A DNA stretch of 64,000 nucleotides from Ampullaceana balthica. Lineage: Eukaryota > Mollusca > Gastropoda > Lymnaeidae. Position numbers and translations under genes: made by a program. Each line of letters opens with the position of its first letter. Position 1 is the stretch's first letter. The notes below the pieces were generated by a model, which was given only the letters and a program-made list of their open reading frames with translations, did no database searches and was not told where the DNA came from. Shown in pieces: positions 46,823 to 59,341 of the stretch. The DNA lies in the NCBI GenBank assembly GCA_944989445.1, contig CALYLW010000068.1:1494085-1558084 (forward strand), read 5' to 3'.

Positions 46823-47066
46823 GGGACCGTCCATAAATGAGATCACGCACCTAAGGGGGAGGGGGTCCACACATGTGTGACGAGGGGGAGGAGGGAATTT
46901 AAGAAATGTGACGTCGCTTCAAAACTCCCAACTTTAAATAAAAGTTCACTTAAATGTTTGATTCCTTGCAATTTATTTGGTGACATTTTGCATGGCTTTG
47001 CGCATGTTACGATATTAGAGTGCAACCTTACACTAAATACATACTTAACTTTAAAGACAAAAAAGT
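46823..47066. mobile_element. Harbinger-like MITE, subfamily B, one-ended copy
   Basis: The left end GGGACCGTCCATAAATGAGA is preceded by TTA and followed by GACGAGGGGGAGG, matching the right end of the copy at 33957-34360 in reverse. The shared centre (CATTTTGCATGGCTTTGCGC, TTAGAGTGCAACCTTACACT) ends near 47066. The other terminus is missing. Confidence 0.7.
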
Positions 47067-47295
47067 GATTCATATTTTATACAGCCACCAAAAAATTATT
47101 TAGAAAATAATTCTAGTCATATATGCACAAAAGATTTTATTGGCATTTTACTAGTCGCTATTAGTAATAGGAATTTAAAAAGGTTAATTTAAAATATTTA
47201 CACACATTGATTTAAGTTTAATTCGATGTATGAAAAATAAACTATATTTATATTTCAATTTTTAAAAATGTCTACTCTTTCCTTTCCATAACTAT

Positions 47296-47487
47296 GGGGC
47301 CTGTAGCATTATCATCTAAATGTCTCAGTTAAACTTTTGTCTCGTCAAGTTGTCACCTAGGGGCCTGTAGCATTATCATCTAAATGTCTCAGTTAAACTT
47401 TTGTCTCGTCAAGTTGTCACCTAGGGGCCTGTAGCATTATCATCTAAATGCCTCAGTTAAACGTTTGTCCTGTCAAGTTGTCACCTA
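47296..47487. repeat. 64-bp tandem repeat, three copies
   Basis: Units start GGGGCCTGTAGCATTATCAT at 47296, 47360 and 47424. The third carries a few substitutions (GCCTC, AACGTTTGTCC). Confidence 0.95.
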
Positions 47488-47631
47488 AAAGGTATTGAGA
47501 TATATTTAATCAGTTTTGTGTGAGTTTATCATATCAATCAGGATATCAGAAAATATTATTTAAAAAAAAATTAATTTAAAAAAAAAGTAATTTCAATTCA
47601 CTGGCAAGCTTGTTCATGTGCAATAAATGAA

Positions 47632-48069
47632 ATGTGTGAATAGCATCAAAGACAACTTTGTTTTAACCATGTAGTTGTAGTTAAACGTTGATCTCGCTAA
47701 GAAAGTGTGTGAATAGCATCAAAGACAACTTTGTTTTAACCATGTAGTTGTAGTTAAACGTTGATCTCGCTAAGAAAGTGTGTGAATAGCATCAAAGACA
47801 ACTTTGTTTTAACCATGTAGTTGTAGTTAAACGTTGATCTCGCTAAGAAAGTGTGTGAATAGCATCAAAGACAACTTTGTTTTAACCATGTAGTTGTAGT
47901 TAAACGTTGATCTCGCTAAGAAAGTGTGTGAATAGCATCAAAGACAACTTTGTTTTAACCATGTAGTTGTAGTTAAACGTTGATCTCGCTAAGAAAGTGT
48001 GTGAATAGCATCAAAGACAACTTTGTTTTAACCATGTAGTTGTAGTTAAACGTTGATCTCGCTAAGAAA
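47632..48069. repeat. 73-bp tandem repeat, six copies
   Basis: Six units starting near GTGTGTGAATAGCATCAAAG and ending GATCTCGCTAAGAAA. The copies are essentially identical apart from the ends of the array. Confidence 0.97.
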
Positions 48070-48168
48070 GCCAGCCACAAGTGAATAAAATTATTTCTCA
48101 TGAGAGATTTACGTTAAATGACTGTTTGAACTCGAGCCATTTGAATGCTCATCGTATATTATCTGTTT

Positions 48169-48206
48169 ACAGACGCTCCTTCTATACAGAAGATTATTGC
48201 GTCCTA
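48169..48206 (-). mobile_element. SINE 3' end fragment
   Basis: On the minus strand it reads GGACGCAATAATCTTCTGTA then TAGAAGGAGCGTCTG, matching the 3' body of the SINEs at 20241 and 37831. The head is missing. Confidence 0.7.
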
Positions 48207-48626
48207 CGCTTATCTATGGTTTGTGTTTAGTCCTGCATTTTTATTAGAGATTTAAATGTTGATAAAGTGTTGGTTTTCCTGGATTCTTCAGGCAACCCAT
48301 TCCACGGCCGAATTCCGGACGGGAAGAAGGAAAACTTGTATGTGTTTGTTCTTGCATACGGAATAAGAAAGGTTTTTTTTTATCCTTATGTCTATCTGTT
48401 CAAACACATCTCATATTTGAACACAGGACCGACTTATGAATAGACAATGTCGTTATTTGGGGCCCAGACTTTTTAGGCTGCTTTGAAATTAAAAGAAAAA
48501 TAAATTATAGTGCAAGTTGTTGGCGGGCAAGTTGACGTGACTTCACTTAGTGGGCACGTCCTATTAGTACGTCAACCCACTGCAGTTACGGACTGATGTA
48601 TATTTATTAAATCCCTTATATTAACT

Positions 48627-49550
48627 TCACCGCCGTCTCTGTCGTTCATCTCGGGCAGAAAAACAAAAGTAAAAAATGACCCACTTCCCGTGACGCCATC
48701 GAGCTGAAATTTGGCACACGGACCCGTGTCACCTAACAATGCATCGTATCAAAATTTCAGATCGATCGAACTTACAGTTATTAAATTAATGCATTTTTAG
48801 TTCATCAATAACAACTATATGTAGCGGTCGCTATTGTTTACATTTTACGGGTCACTTGACTTCACGACGGGCCATCGGTGAACACATCTCGCGTTTTAAT
48901 CAGGTGTACCGGCGTGCTTTTGTTTACATTTTACGTGTCACGCTGAGCTCGGTCCAGCGATCGGTGACCTTTCCCCTCCCCCCCCCCGGGTTAAAAGCAA
49001 AAAAGCAAAGGGGAGTTAAGACAGATTCAGTCTATAAATATTTGTCGCGTTTGAACATAATCAATACTTTTAGTTATGTCTCATATATAAGGGATTTATA
49101 GTCAAAAACTTTGTTTTTACGGGTTTGTTTTATTTTAGCTTCGAAATCTTGTCTGTCGTCACCTCTTCGTACGTCGGTCGGGCGGAAAAACAAAAGTAAA
49201 AAAAATGACCCAATTCCCGTGATGCCATCGAGCTGAAATTTGGCACATAGACTCGTGTCACCTAACAATGCATCGTAACAAAATTTCATATCGATCGAGC
49301 GTACCGTAATTAAATTAATGCATTTTTAGTGTATCTATATAAAACTATATGTAGCTGTCGCTATTGTTTACATTTTACGGGTCACTTGACTTCACGCCAG
49401 CCATCGATGACCACATCTCGTGTTTTAACCAGGGCAAATTCACTCAGTTTCAGGCTGTAAATGTGTGTCGTGTTGGAACATAATCAATACTTTCAGTTCT
49501 GTCTCATATATAAGGGATTTATAGTTAAAAACTTTGTTTTTACGGGTTTT
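48627..49550. repeat. Diverged tandem duplication, unit about 430-510 bp
   Basis: A block with AGCTGAAATTTGGCACA, CACCTAACAATGCATCGTA, ATTAAATTAATGCATTTTTA and CTATTGTTTACATTTTACGG occurs at 48690-48850 and 49230-49380. Its continuation, with AACATAATCAATACTTT and CTCATATATAAGGGATTTAT, occurs at 49050-49100 and 49478-49520. The first copy has an extra insertion near 48900-49020. No protein is encoded; I do not recognise the parent element. Confidence 0.85.
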
Positions 49551-52500
49551 TAAAAAAATGTTATGTAAGGCTTGAAACCAAAACCGCTTAAAGCCTTGTA
49601 ATTGTACAGTACGTGGTGTATCTTCTGGCCCGTGCCATGTTACATTAATCGTTGGGCTCTCTAACGACCCTGGCTCCTTCATGTCTAGGTTGGCTACCAC
49701 GTCAACAGGTGGCGCTTCTGTTTTCGGAGGCTAGGCTGCAATTCGAATCCCTGTGGTGGTCTAGTCTGTTAAACTAAGACCCTACTATTACATTTTATTA
49801 GTTGACTATTACAGCACTTAATGGCATCAGCCCCTCATAGTTGGTTCGACAACTTAAGTTAGGAATTATTTAATTTTAACACTTAAAATATATTTCCTGT
49901 TGATACTCACTCTCTCCATATTTCCCCTTCATTATTTAGACTTATTTACAACCAGTTATAGATCATACTTTAAACAAAGTGAGCTACATTATAAAGGGAA
50001 TTTTCTTTTATAACTAACAACCCTAGACTAATACTTGTTGGACTAATACTTGTTTGGCTAATACTTGTTTGACTAATATTTGAGAAGCACACAAATCAAT
50101 ATTATTGATCATCAATTCAAGTCAAAATGTGTTGTACTAACAAGAACATATTTATTGGGGTCACATCAATCCACATTAAATACAGTATGTTCAAACATTA
50201 AGAATGGTACAACAGCCATTACAACACTCAAGAGTTATGGAAGATTCTGTCTCAGGATAATAAGAATTTAAAAAAAAATTGACATAAATAAACCTGACAA
50301 TTCTAAAATGGTTTAAAAAAAAACAAGAAAAAAAAACAAACAACAAAACAAACACATACACATGGTTTTAAGACAAAATAATTATTTCCAATGGCTTGAA
50401 TAATCATAAAAATATTGTTAAAATGACCATTGTTTACCTCATGTTCATAGGTTGTATCATTACAAGTTAAGAAAGAATGCAAGAATATAATTCTATATGT
50501 AGCAAGGTCAAATGATTAGCTAGAGATAATATGATGGCTATATACAGAATAATTAATTATGGTTATGATCTATTTACAGTTGATTTATATGGAGATAAAA
50601 ATACATTCATTTCAAGTACTGAATACTGTTATTAAAAAAAAACTTGATTACTGACTGAACATGGTTGTTTAAAGTTTAATTTAAAATAGATTGAATTAAA
50701 CAATATGTCACATTTAAATAAATGAAATAAGGTATATAAGATCAATTTGTATATAAGGGTAAAGTAGTGGGTAAAGTAGTAGACAATTTGTTACTTATAT
50801 GTGCATTCAAGCACCTTGTAACAATCATTCTTAGTAAATTTCAGTAGTAATAAAATTAATAAAGAATTTTTTAATATTTATGTTTACTGAATTTATGTCT
50901 CTTATTACTTAAAAATTATTATTTAAAAATAAAACGTTTCACACATTGGCCACATCCACACATTACTCTTCTGTTACAACTTTATAACTTCAGTTATTCT
51001 TTTAACGGGAACATTTTTTGTTTAACTCCAAAATAAACCATTTGTGGAATGGCAAATGTTAAGAAATTCAACTAATATTTAAAATCTTTATAAGGGAATT
51101 TTTTAAAAACTAATTGAAAAAAAAACATGTTTAAGAGGACATGGTATTTTTGTAATGAGACAGTGAACTGTATTAAATTTATGAGAAATCTTGAGGCAAA
51201 AACTTGCTAAGCCTTAAGCGGAGTTCATAATTTATTGATAGGAGTTCATAATTTATTGATACCACGCAAAATATAAATATTATCTTTGGGAGACAGGCTT
51301 TCTATTGTCAAAGAAGAATAAAAAAACAAACCAAAAAAAACCCCCACAGAAAGTAATTGCATCAGACTCAGAAATATTTGCACCAATCATCAGATCCAGA
51401 CCAACAATCCATTGCAGCAGCCACTGCTTGAAAGCAGTAATCATCAGCACAGTAATTCAACTGCACACATTCCATTTGTGTGTGTGTGTTAGTGATTCAA
51501 CTGCACATGTTCCAATTTAGTGTGTGTTCAAGTGAGACATATTATAATTGTAAAATAGTATTTAAAAACAATATGACCTCATGTATTTAACTAATAATCT
51601 CAAATGGGTTTAAGACTACCACAGTCTCCAGGAATGGAACACTGATGTGACAATAACATGAAAGAATTACCAGAAATGATTACGATTTATCCAATATCTG
51701 ACACATTCATATTTGTCAACAACTTATTCAGAGATGCTTATGATAAGTACTCTAAAATAGCTGGTTGAAAAATAAATCAAACAATACAGTCACAAATGGA
51801 AAGATGAGAAACTACATCCCCTTGCTGCAAGTGTCTGGCCAGTTAAAGAGTTCGCTGACTGACCAAATTACTACTGACCTACTAATCCATTTATTAACTC
51901 ATTAACCTACATTTGAATGCCAATATATTCTGCAGTTAATAACAGGCCATGAAGAACTTAGCACACATACATATTCAAAAAATTAAATAAGATATGTTGA
52001 TTACAAATACAAAGTTCATTTTTATTTCATAATGCCAACAAAAAAATGTGTGTTTAAAGCTACTTTGTTATATTAATAATATAAACTGCTCCATTTATTT
52101 AATTTGTAAACGCCAACAAATTCCATTGTTGGTACTCATTTTTCATTTATATGCATGGGGAATCTGTAATACAATGCTAATTTGCTCATACTGTCAATGA
52201 ATAATGTTTCTCCCTGTGCCCCATATTAATTAATACATATAGTTTAAGAAAATTATTGACCCAAAACAACCAATTTAAAAGCACATCACAAGAAAATCCA
52301 ACCAATAAAATAATTCCTCTATAATGAATGTTGTAGATGAAGTTTTACTTCCTCGATTAATTTGTCATATTATCAGGTTATATAGAAGTAGATATGGCCT
52401 GTTTGAAATGCAGCGACTTTGGAGATGTCATTGTAAAAGCTCAAGTCCAATTCCCTGTCATCACTACTTGAGACTGTAACTCTTAACCCCGACCCGATGA

Positions 52501-53006
52501 AAGGCAATTTTAACAAAATGAATGTTTAATTAGCCTTCAACAGCTCAAATACTAAATCAAATTAAACATGTAGATAAGATATTTAATTGACAGGAAATTA
52601 TACATATAGACATTCACAAGTATTCCATGAAATTTAGAAAAAGAGATTAACAGAAAGATTAGAAATAAAAAAAAATTATAAATACGGTTCTACTAAAATA
52701 GAGAAATTGAAGTTAACTAAAAAACATAGGTAAAGTTAGCAAGGATGGTTGATTTGAGAAAAATTTGGAAAGAATACAGAAAATAAAAGGACTTTACCCA
52801 CTAACAGATATTCAGAACACAAAGAGAGGTAAAATAATCAGAATGCTAAGTTCTTACTTAGAAGTATGCTTCAGAAGGATTGTGACCAGAAAAAAAAACA
52901 TCAATAGTTTGACTACATAACTTCTGATGGTTCCTTAAATAAAGCTAATATATGTATGTATACCAATAGGACAAAGGAAAAGAGTACACAGTGAATTAGA
53001 GTGCAG

Positions 53007-53163
53007 AGAGTCCTAGAGTTAGCTAGTTGTGTGTGGTGTCAGGGTGGGTGCCATGGGAGAGAGTCCTAGAGTTAGCTAGTTGTGTGTGGTGTCAGGGAGG
53101 GTGCCATGGGAGAGAGTCCTAGAGTTAGCTAGTTGTGTGTGGTGTCAGGGAGGGTGCCATGGG
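53007..53163. repeat. 53-bp tandem repeat, three copies
   Basis: Units start AGAGTCCTAGAGTTAGCTAG at 53007, 53060 and 53113. The copies differ at only one or two positions (GGGTGGG/GGGAGGG). Confidence 0.95.
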
Positions 53164-54157
53164 CACATCAGTTGAGCCAATGTGGTCACTTCTATTAAAG
53201 TAAGATGAGACAAGACATTGCTTGTCTTGAGTAATTTTACTTAGGTTTCTCTCCTCAGACTGTGCCTCATAGCATGCCTTTTTTTTTACATACTGTTGTG
53301 TTGACATTACAAATAAACCCATCTCTATTATACAAAAAGACAAATGAAGCTTTAAGCTGATGTGAACAAACAATTTATGACAATTCTTATCATGTCTAAA
53401 TGCCATTTGCATTAGGTCACCAAGAAGAATATCACGATTTTTCAGGAATTTCTCATAATACATTTAAACAGGCTAAGATCTTTTCAAATCTTTTTAATTT
53501 AATGCATATTATTATGAAGCTAGTGTGTGATGAGAATAGCTTGAAATGTTACTGTTAAGATGGGTACATTTATAAATGCACACAAGATAATAACCAAATA
53601 AATCGTTAAATGCTACTCTGCAAAAATCTACTTCTGTCAATAATGTTGTATGAAATGTATGCAGATTTGTTACAGGGAAAAAGAAAATTGATCTCTTGAT
53701 ACAGAAATGTTACTGAGGGTTCAAGAATACAATGACTATATATTTATTTTACTACCATTAAATGTGGACACAGCTAATAAACAATTTTTCATGACACTAT
53801 ATGACATCATAAATGACTTTTTCATGTAAATTAATGTGAACATTCAAAGATATTGTGTTGGACAGGCTAAAACTATTTTGTTACCCAGGATTTAATAAAT
53901 TAAATTTGTATGTGCAGAAAAATGTCACCCATTAGGGAAACACAAATCCTAATTGATGAAAGCAATGATGCATAATTTCACAAACAATAATGGAATTATA
54001 TATATAAAATGTGAAAGAGTGTATATACAAATCAAATAAATGTGCGTCCTTAAAAACACTTATATAAATGAATTTTATCTATTACACAAGCAAGCTATGC
54101 TTGATTTTTTTTTATAGGGCATATCCATCAATTATATTACTGAGTCTAAATTTTCAG

Positions 54158-54252
54158 TTAAAAACTTGGCTAAAAGAAGCACAGGAAGAAATATTGAAAA
54201 ACTATGATGAACAAATCATTTTGTACAGCAAGTTGGCATACACCAATAATGG
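54158..54252 (+). other. Isolated candidate coding exon
   Basis: A 95-bp open stretch lies between an acceptor (AAATTTTCAG, ending 54157) and a strong donor (GTGAGT, starting 54253). It encodes KTWLKEAQEEILKNYDEQ and then IILYSKLAYTNN, an amphipathic helix. Composition is more protein-like than its surroundings. I do not recognise the family, and no neighbouring exon was found in the window. Confidence 0.3.
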
Positions 54253-57200
54253 GTGAGTTGTTTATTTAAACAAACTGGTATAAGCAGACACACTGATATA
54301 TTCATTACCTCAGTTCTTTGTTTGCATAAGAACATCAGCAAAATATGTCCAGCCTACATAAACAATATCAATAGTTTTAATACACACTCTCTCCCATTAG
54401 CCCAATCTTCCACCCTAAGCCTAAATTTCAAATATGCTTAGTCACTGTGGCGGACTAAAACCATTAAAACTAAAGAATGTTAAATTAATTCACAACTTGT
54501 TGAATCCACCTAACACAAATGATGTCACTGTTTATGTTTAGCAAACATAAACATATCTGTGACTCATTAACTCAAGCACAATGCTTTATATAGCAAATAT
54601 AATTGTTCACATTCAACCATTTATAAAAAAAGAGTTGTAAATAAACATGCCAGAGTTTTATATATATTATATATAGGGCTGCATTTTTGGTCAGTATGAT
54701 ACACAACAAGCAATCCATGACTCTGCACAATTTATAAACTATAAATCTCAAATGAAATACCTTCCAATAAAAAGTGCAACAGTCAATTGGTAGCAAGTAT
54801 TATCATCCAACTATGTTAAACTCAAGTGCAGTATCTAATCATTTAAGAAATATCTTACTTGCTGATAGGAATTAAACCAAGGGAAATATATATTGAAAGC
54901 TGAACTCTCCTTTAGTGAAAGAAAATAAAATTCTATTATTGTTAAAATCTAGATTTGGTCTCTATCTATTTATTTTAAGAAAATACCACTTGGACCAAGT
55001 TAAGGTATGGAGAGAGAAGAAAAAAGAGTTATCTTCCCATTTACCACAGAATGGATAAAAGTAGAGAGTGTATAGAGCAGGGATGACAGAGATCTCATAA
55101 TTGATGGCTTCAAACCACCAAATGCTGAAAAATAATATACTATCCCCAAGTTGTACTATCTACATGCAGAATAATCCATTAAAACCAAGAATTTGTTGTT
55201 TTAAGTAGGAAGGACATAGGAAGATTTTTTAAAAAGATATAACTTTTCCAGAGATAAGCAGGAGTAATGGTTTCAAAACTTAATCACCCACCAACCCCAC
55301 AAAATTAAATTATTTATGAGATCAGCAGAGATTGGACATTAGTTAAAAAAAAGAAGTGTTTTCTTTTTGTTTTCCCAATTCCGAAATATTTTTAAGCAAT
55401 AGTCCACCTTAAATTACTTTGTTATTATCATATTAATTAACATATATTATAACAAATTATAGTAATTGAGAAGACAACTCTTTTTAAAAAAAGAAATCAA
55501 TATTTTTTCTCTGCCCCAAGAGAAATAATAATAATCAGGGGATATATCTTTAAATGTCTTTTGTTAAAACCTTTTCTTGAAAAATGTATTTACATTCTCA
55601 TATTTTATTTTTTATTGACAACATTTACAATGTCAGACATATCTTGTGGCAGTGAAATGTTTACAGAAATTCAAAACATAAAAACTGCATTGCCCCTCCA
55701 AAGCTAACTTTAACTTTTGCTCATTTACAAATGTGGGATTTTTTGTTTGGCAGACATATTTGTTCAGTCACTGATAGCCTGCATCCAATAAACTGATATA
55801 AATACATAGACAAATTTTAAAACATGATATCATAATTCATTTTACATAACTCAATTCTGCATATTAACAAATTTTTAACAAATGAAACAAGACGAAAAAA
55901 AGATCAAATATTTCAAATCAAATAAGTCAAAAATTGTCACTCAATTTCAGATATATATAATATATATATATATATATTTAAAAAAATATATAGCACATTT
56001 TTTAAAGCTAAACTGAAATCCCCTATAATTCTCACATGATATCATGGTTATGACACTATTTGTATCAATCATAAAGCTCAGGGTTGATATTTGAGCTCTA
56101 TGACTACAGACCAATAACCTCCTCATACTAGTATGCAAGAGAATCCTAAGAGAAAATCATTACATTAAGAGTCAATTTTGTTGGCATCCATTTAGGGTGT
56201 TTTTTACATAGCTACTATTTCAATAACAGTACAACTAGAAAATGTAATTAACTGTATGATCGCTGTCTTGAAAATCTTTAACTTCAATAAAATTTTTTTA
56301 CAGAAATTAGTAATACCAAGTGACAGAGAATGCATTAAATTGTGTAAATGGAGTTTAAACAAAATAATTAGCCCTAGTTCATAATAAAATTAAATAGGAC
56401 AAAAAAGTATCTGAGAGAGAAATACAGCAATCTTTTGTTTTTTCCTGAGCCTTAAAATTTACCACTGCTTACATGTTTGGAAGATTGTCAAAAAAAAAGT
56501 GCAATTAAATTTTACTTTTTCCTCTGGTAGATACTCTTTCACATTGTTACGGCATGAGTATTCCAATAAAATATTATTTTAAAAAAACAACACATTTCTA
56601 TTTCATAATAAGAAACCTTTGTCATTTTACATATTGAGAATAATTACTAAATATGGTTTTAAATTAATAGAAACATTAGTAATTTGTATGACAAATTAAA
56701 ATACATAAATTCAAATAACTTTTCAAATATTTGTCAATTCAATATGTTTAAAATGAGTACACAAATTCCTAAGAAATATCATGACTAGATTTTTTGGCAT
56801 GGAAATAAGTGTTTAAAAATGGTGCTTATTAAAAATAACAATAAACCTACCAAATCTGTGCAGTAAATAGTTTTAAAGTGAAGGACACAAAGGCCTTTGA
56901 AAAAAGAAAATGATTGTTAAAACCTTTTCTTGAAAACTGACAAATTTTTAGATTTTTATTTAAAACACTGTACATTAAGAACAGATGAAGTGTTAGCAGA
57001 CTGTCTGAAGCAAATGATCATTTTATTAAAAAATAGAGGAACAAATATGAATAAGTGACAGAGAACAGAATGAAAAAACAAGCCAGAGCAGGAAACTTTG
57101 GCATAGATGTACATGTAGTTAATTTTAAGTAAATAAAACTTATCAGCAATGAAAATCCTGATGAATAAAAGCATTGTGAAATAAATTCATTTTGAGACTC

Positions 57201-58241
57201 GTTGATTTCACTACAGTAGTGATTTGTTAGTGAAAATTACATCAGAATTACTTGATGACACATATCTTTAAGGTTATCTCTAGCTGACCTACATTCCCCT
57301 ACTTTTGGCTTTTTCCTGCCAGCAGTGACCAAATGCTAATCTTTTAAGTAGACAATAAATAAAAATGTCTATTATAAACAAAGATTCAGAACTATAATTA
57401 GCGTCATATTCATTTCATAACTTGGTCTAAGGTATAAATCTCAAACATAAACTGACAGAGTCTAAAAAATGTTTTAAAGCTACGGGATTCATTCATGTAT
57501 AATATAACATTGTTCAAATGGGTGGATGCATTGAATTACCACTTTCATGAAGATTTTTGTTGTCATGGTTTGGCTAGTAAACATGGATTTGATGACAACA
57601 CCATGAATTGAGAAACAAATCAAATTGATTATTGACTTTTCTATAATTAATATAACCCTATTCAACTAGTAGTAATCTGGTTAACAGAAACAAACATTTT
57701 TGAGGAAACAACTAAAATGGATGAAGTTAAAGGCAAGTGACTGTGTTTTACAAAATTATCTCCCATACAAATATCCAATAAATAAAACTCATGAAGATAA
57801 ATGTTTAATACAAAAATTTAGTTGCGAAGGTTAAGTTTAGTATAAACAAATTATTGGGCAGTGTCTTCAAAAATACTTTTTGTTTATTTCTGTAAAAACA
57901 AATGTCAATTTATTTTTCATAGCACTTTATAGCATATCCAAGAAGCCTAAGAAAAATATTTAGTGAAGACTAAATTCTAAAGCTAGATGGAAGCTGATTT
58001 AAAAAAAACAAACTATGATTGCTTAATTTGTAAGCTTTCAATGCTATACTAAAAAGATCTTATTTTTCTTTTTTTTTCTTTTTACAAAACTTGACTCAAA
58101 ACTGTTGGCATGAAGATGATATGCACAATAAAATTATTTGCAATTTGTAAAATTTATTAGAAGCCCATAAGTCATTCAAAAAGTAAACTAAAATAGCATT
58201 TGAGAAATAATTTTAATAGAAAAAATGATATAATTCATATA

Positions 58242-58413
58242 CAATCGGACCTCTCTAAGTCGAACTCAAAGGGACTAGAAAAAAATATTGGCTTACGTAG
58301 TTTGAGTTAGGGAAAATGGCGTAAAAGCTGCAGAATTTGGCCGGGACCTAACAATTAATTCGATATAGGGAGGTTTTCGACTTAGGGAAGTTCGACTTTG
58401 AGAGGTCTGACTG
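58242..58413. mobile_element. Mariner/pogo-like MITE
   Basis: A 172-bp element with TA on both sides (58240-58241, 58414-58415). Inverted ends are CAATCGGACCTCTCTAAGTC and, from the right, CAGTCAGACCTCTCAAAGTC. The interior contains further short inverted pieces such as TTCGACTTAGGGAAGTTCG. It is distinct from the family at 11474 and 15538. Confidence 0.88.
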
Positions 58414-58415
58414 TA

Positions 58416-59341
58416 GTGACTGTAGTAAATTTTTAAAATGAAAATGATGTGTTTAAAATATGGTTCAGTTAAAGAAAACTAGAAGAAAATCATATTGTAT
58501 TGTTCCATGACTAAGCCACTATGTTATATCCTAGTGTAAGATTGGGCCTACAACCAGGATGATGCAATATATGAAAAAGGTTTCTAGCTTTTAAAAAAAA
58601 CATTTTTTAAAAAAAAGATATCAAAATTGAACCGATAGCTTACAATCAGGCATGAGCAGTAATTTGGAAGGATAGCCTAAGGTATTTACTATTTAATATG
58701 AGAAATGATAAGGTTTGATGGAAAAAAAAGCATTTAAATTATTCCTCACATCATTTTTGAAAAGAAAACCACTATTAACATTTTGATAGTACTTACTATA
58801 TGCACTGAAAATTATTTTCCTCTGTAACATGCTTAAAATTCACAACACAGTGACATTGTTAGTGTTGAGGTGGAGCTGAAGGATTTCAGCAGTCATTTAT
58901 ATACCCAGGTGGTCAGTGGAGAATCACATCCAACAATGGTCTAACACGTAACAATGGCTTACTCTTCTCATTGGAGAAGGCCAGCTTCCATGTGCGGAGG
59001 AGTCTCCGGCACTACACTGTGGTGAACAGATCATGAGAATCCTCAACAACAAATTTTAACCACAAAGATACTTCATATCCTTGGTTGTTCCACACAGAAG
59101 AAGCTGTTTGAAGAGAACAATGAAGTTCTCAGGATGGCAACACTAACTGCAAACCGTAGCAGTTTTTTTCCCCCTCTTCAAGTAACAGGTTTTTGATTTG
59201 AATATTGATTTCCTTGTTTAGGACTCAGGACCATTGATACAGTCTAGTAATGTAGCCTGTCAGGTTAGCTTTCTCTTTAACAATGTCAAATCGAGTTGAT
59301 TGGTCAAGAACAAAGTCAAGCTTCATAACTTTTTAAAACAA
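58416..59341. other. 3' flank or 3' UTR of the low-complexity gene
   Basis: Noncoding sequence downstream (minus sense) of the stop at 59342. It is more GC-balanced than the rest of the desert at 58850-59340, consistent with transcribed 3' UTR. No clear polyadenylation site was chosen. Confidence 0.4.

Larger units (their letters stand above)
49551..58241. other. Long AT-rich region almost without repeats
   Basis: Apart from small tandem repeats (CTAATACTTGTTTGA-type at 50028-50080; 53007-53163) and one candidate exon (54158-54252), I see no transposon ends, LINE or SINE sequence, and no open frame above about 110 codons. It may hold the long 3' UTR and downstream flank of the minus-strand gene ending at 59342, or an intron of a plus-strand gene. 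Neither can be proved from sequence. Confidence 0.5.

Noticed and set aside
49700..49780. B-box-like TTCGAATCC suggesting another SINE
   Set aside because: No A box at the right distance and no SINE body downstream.
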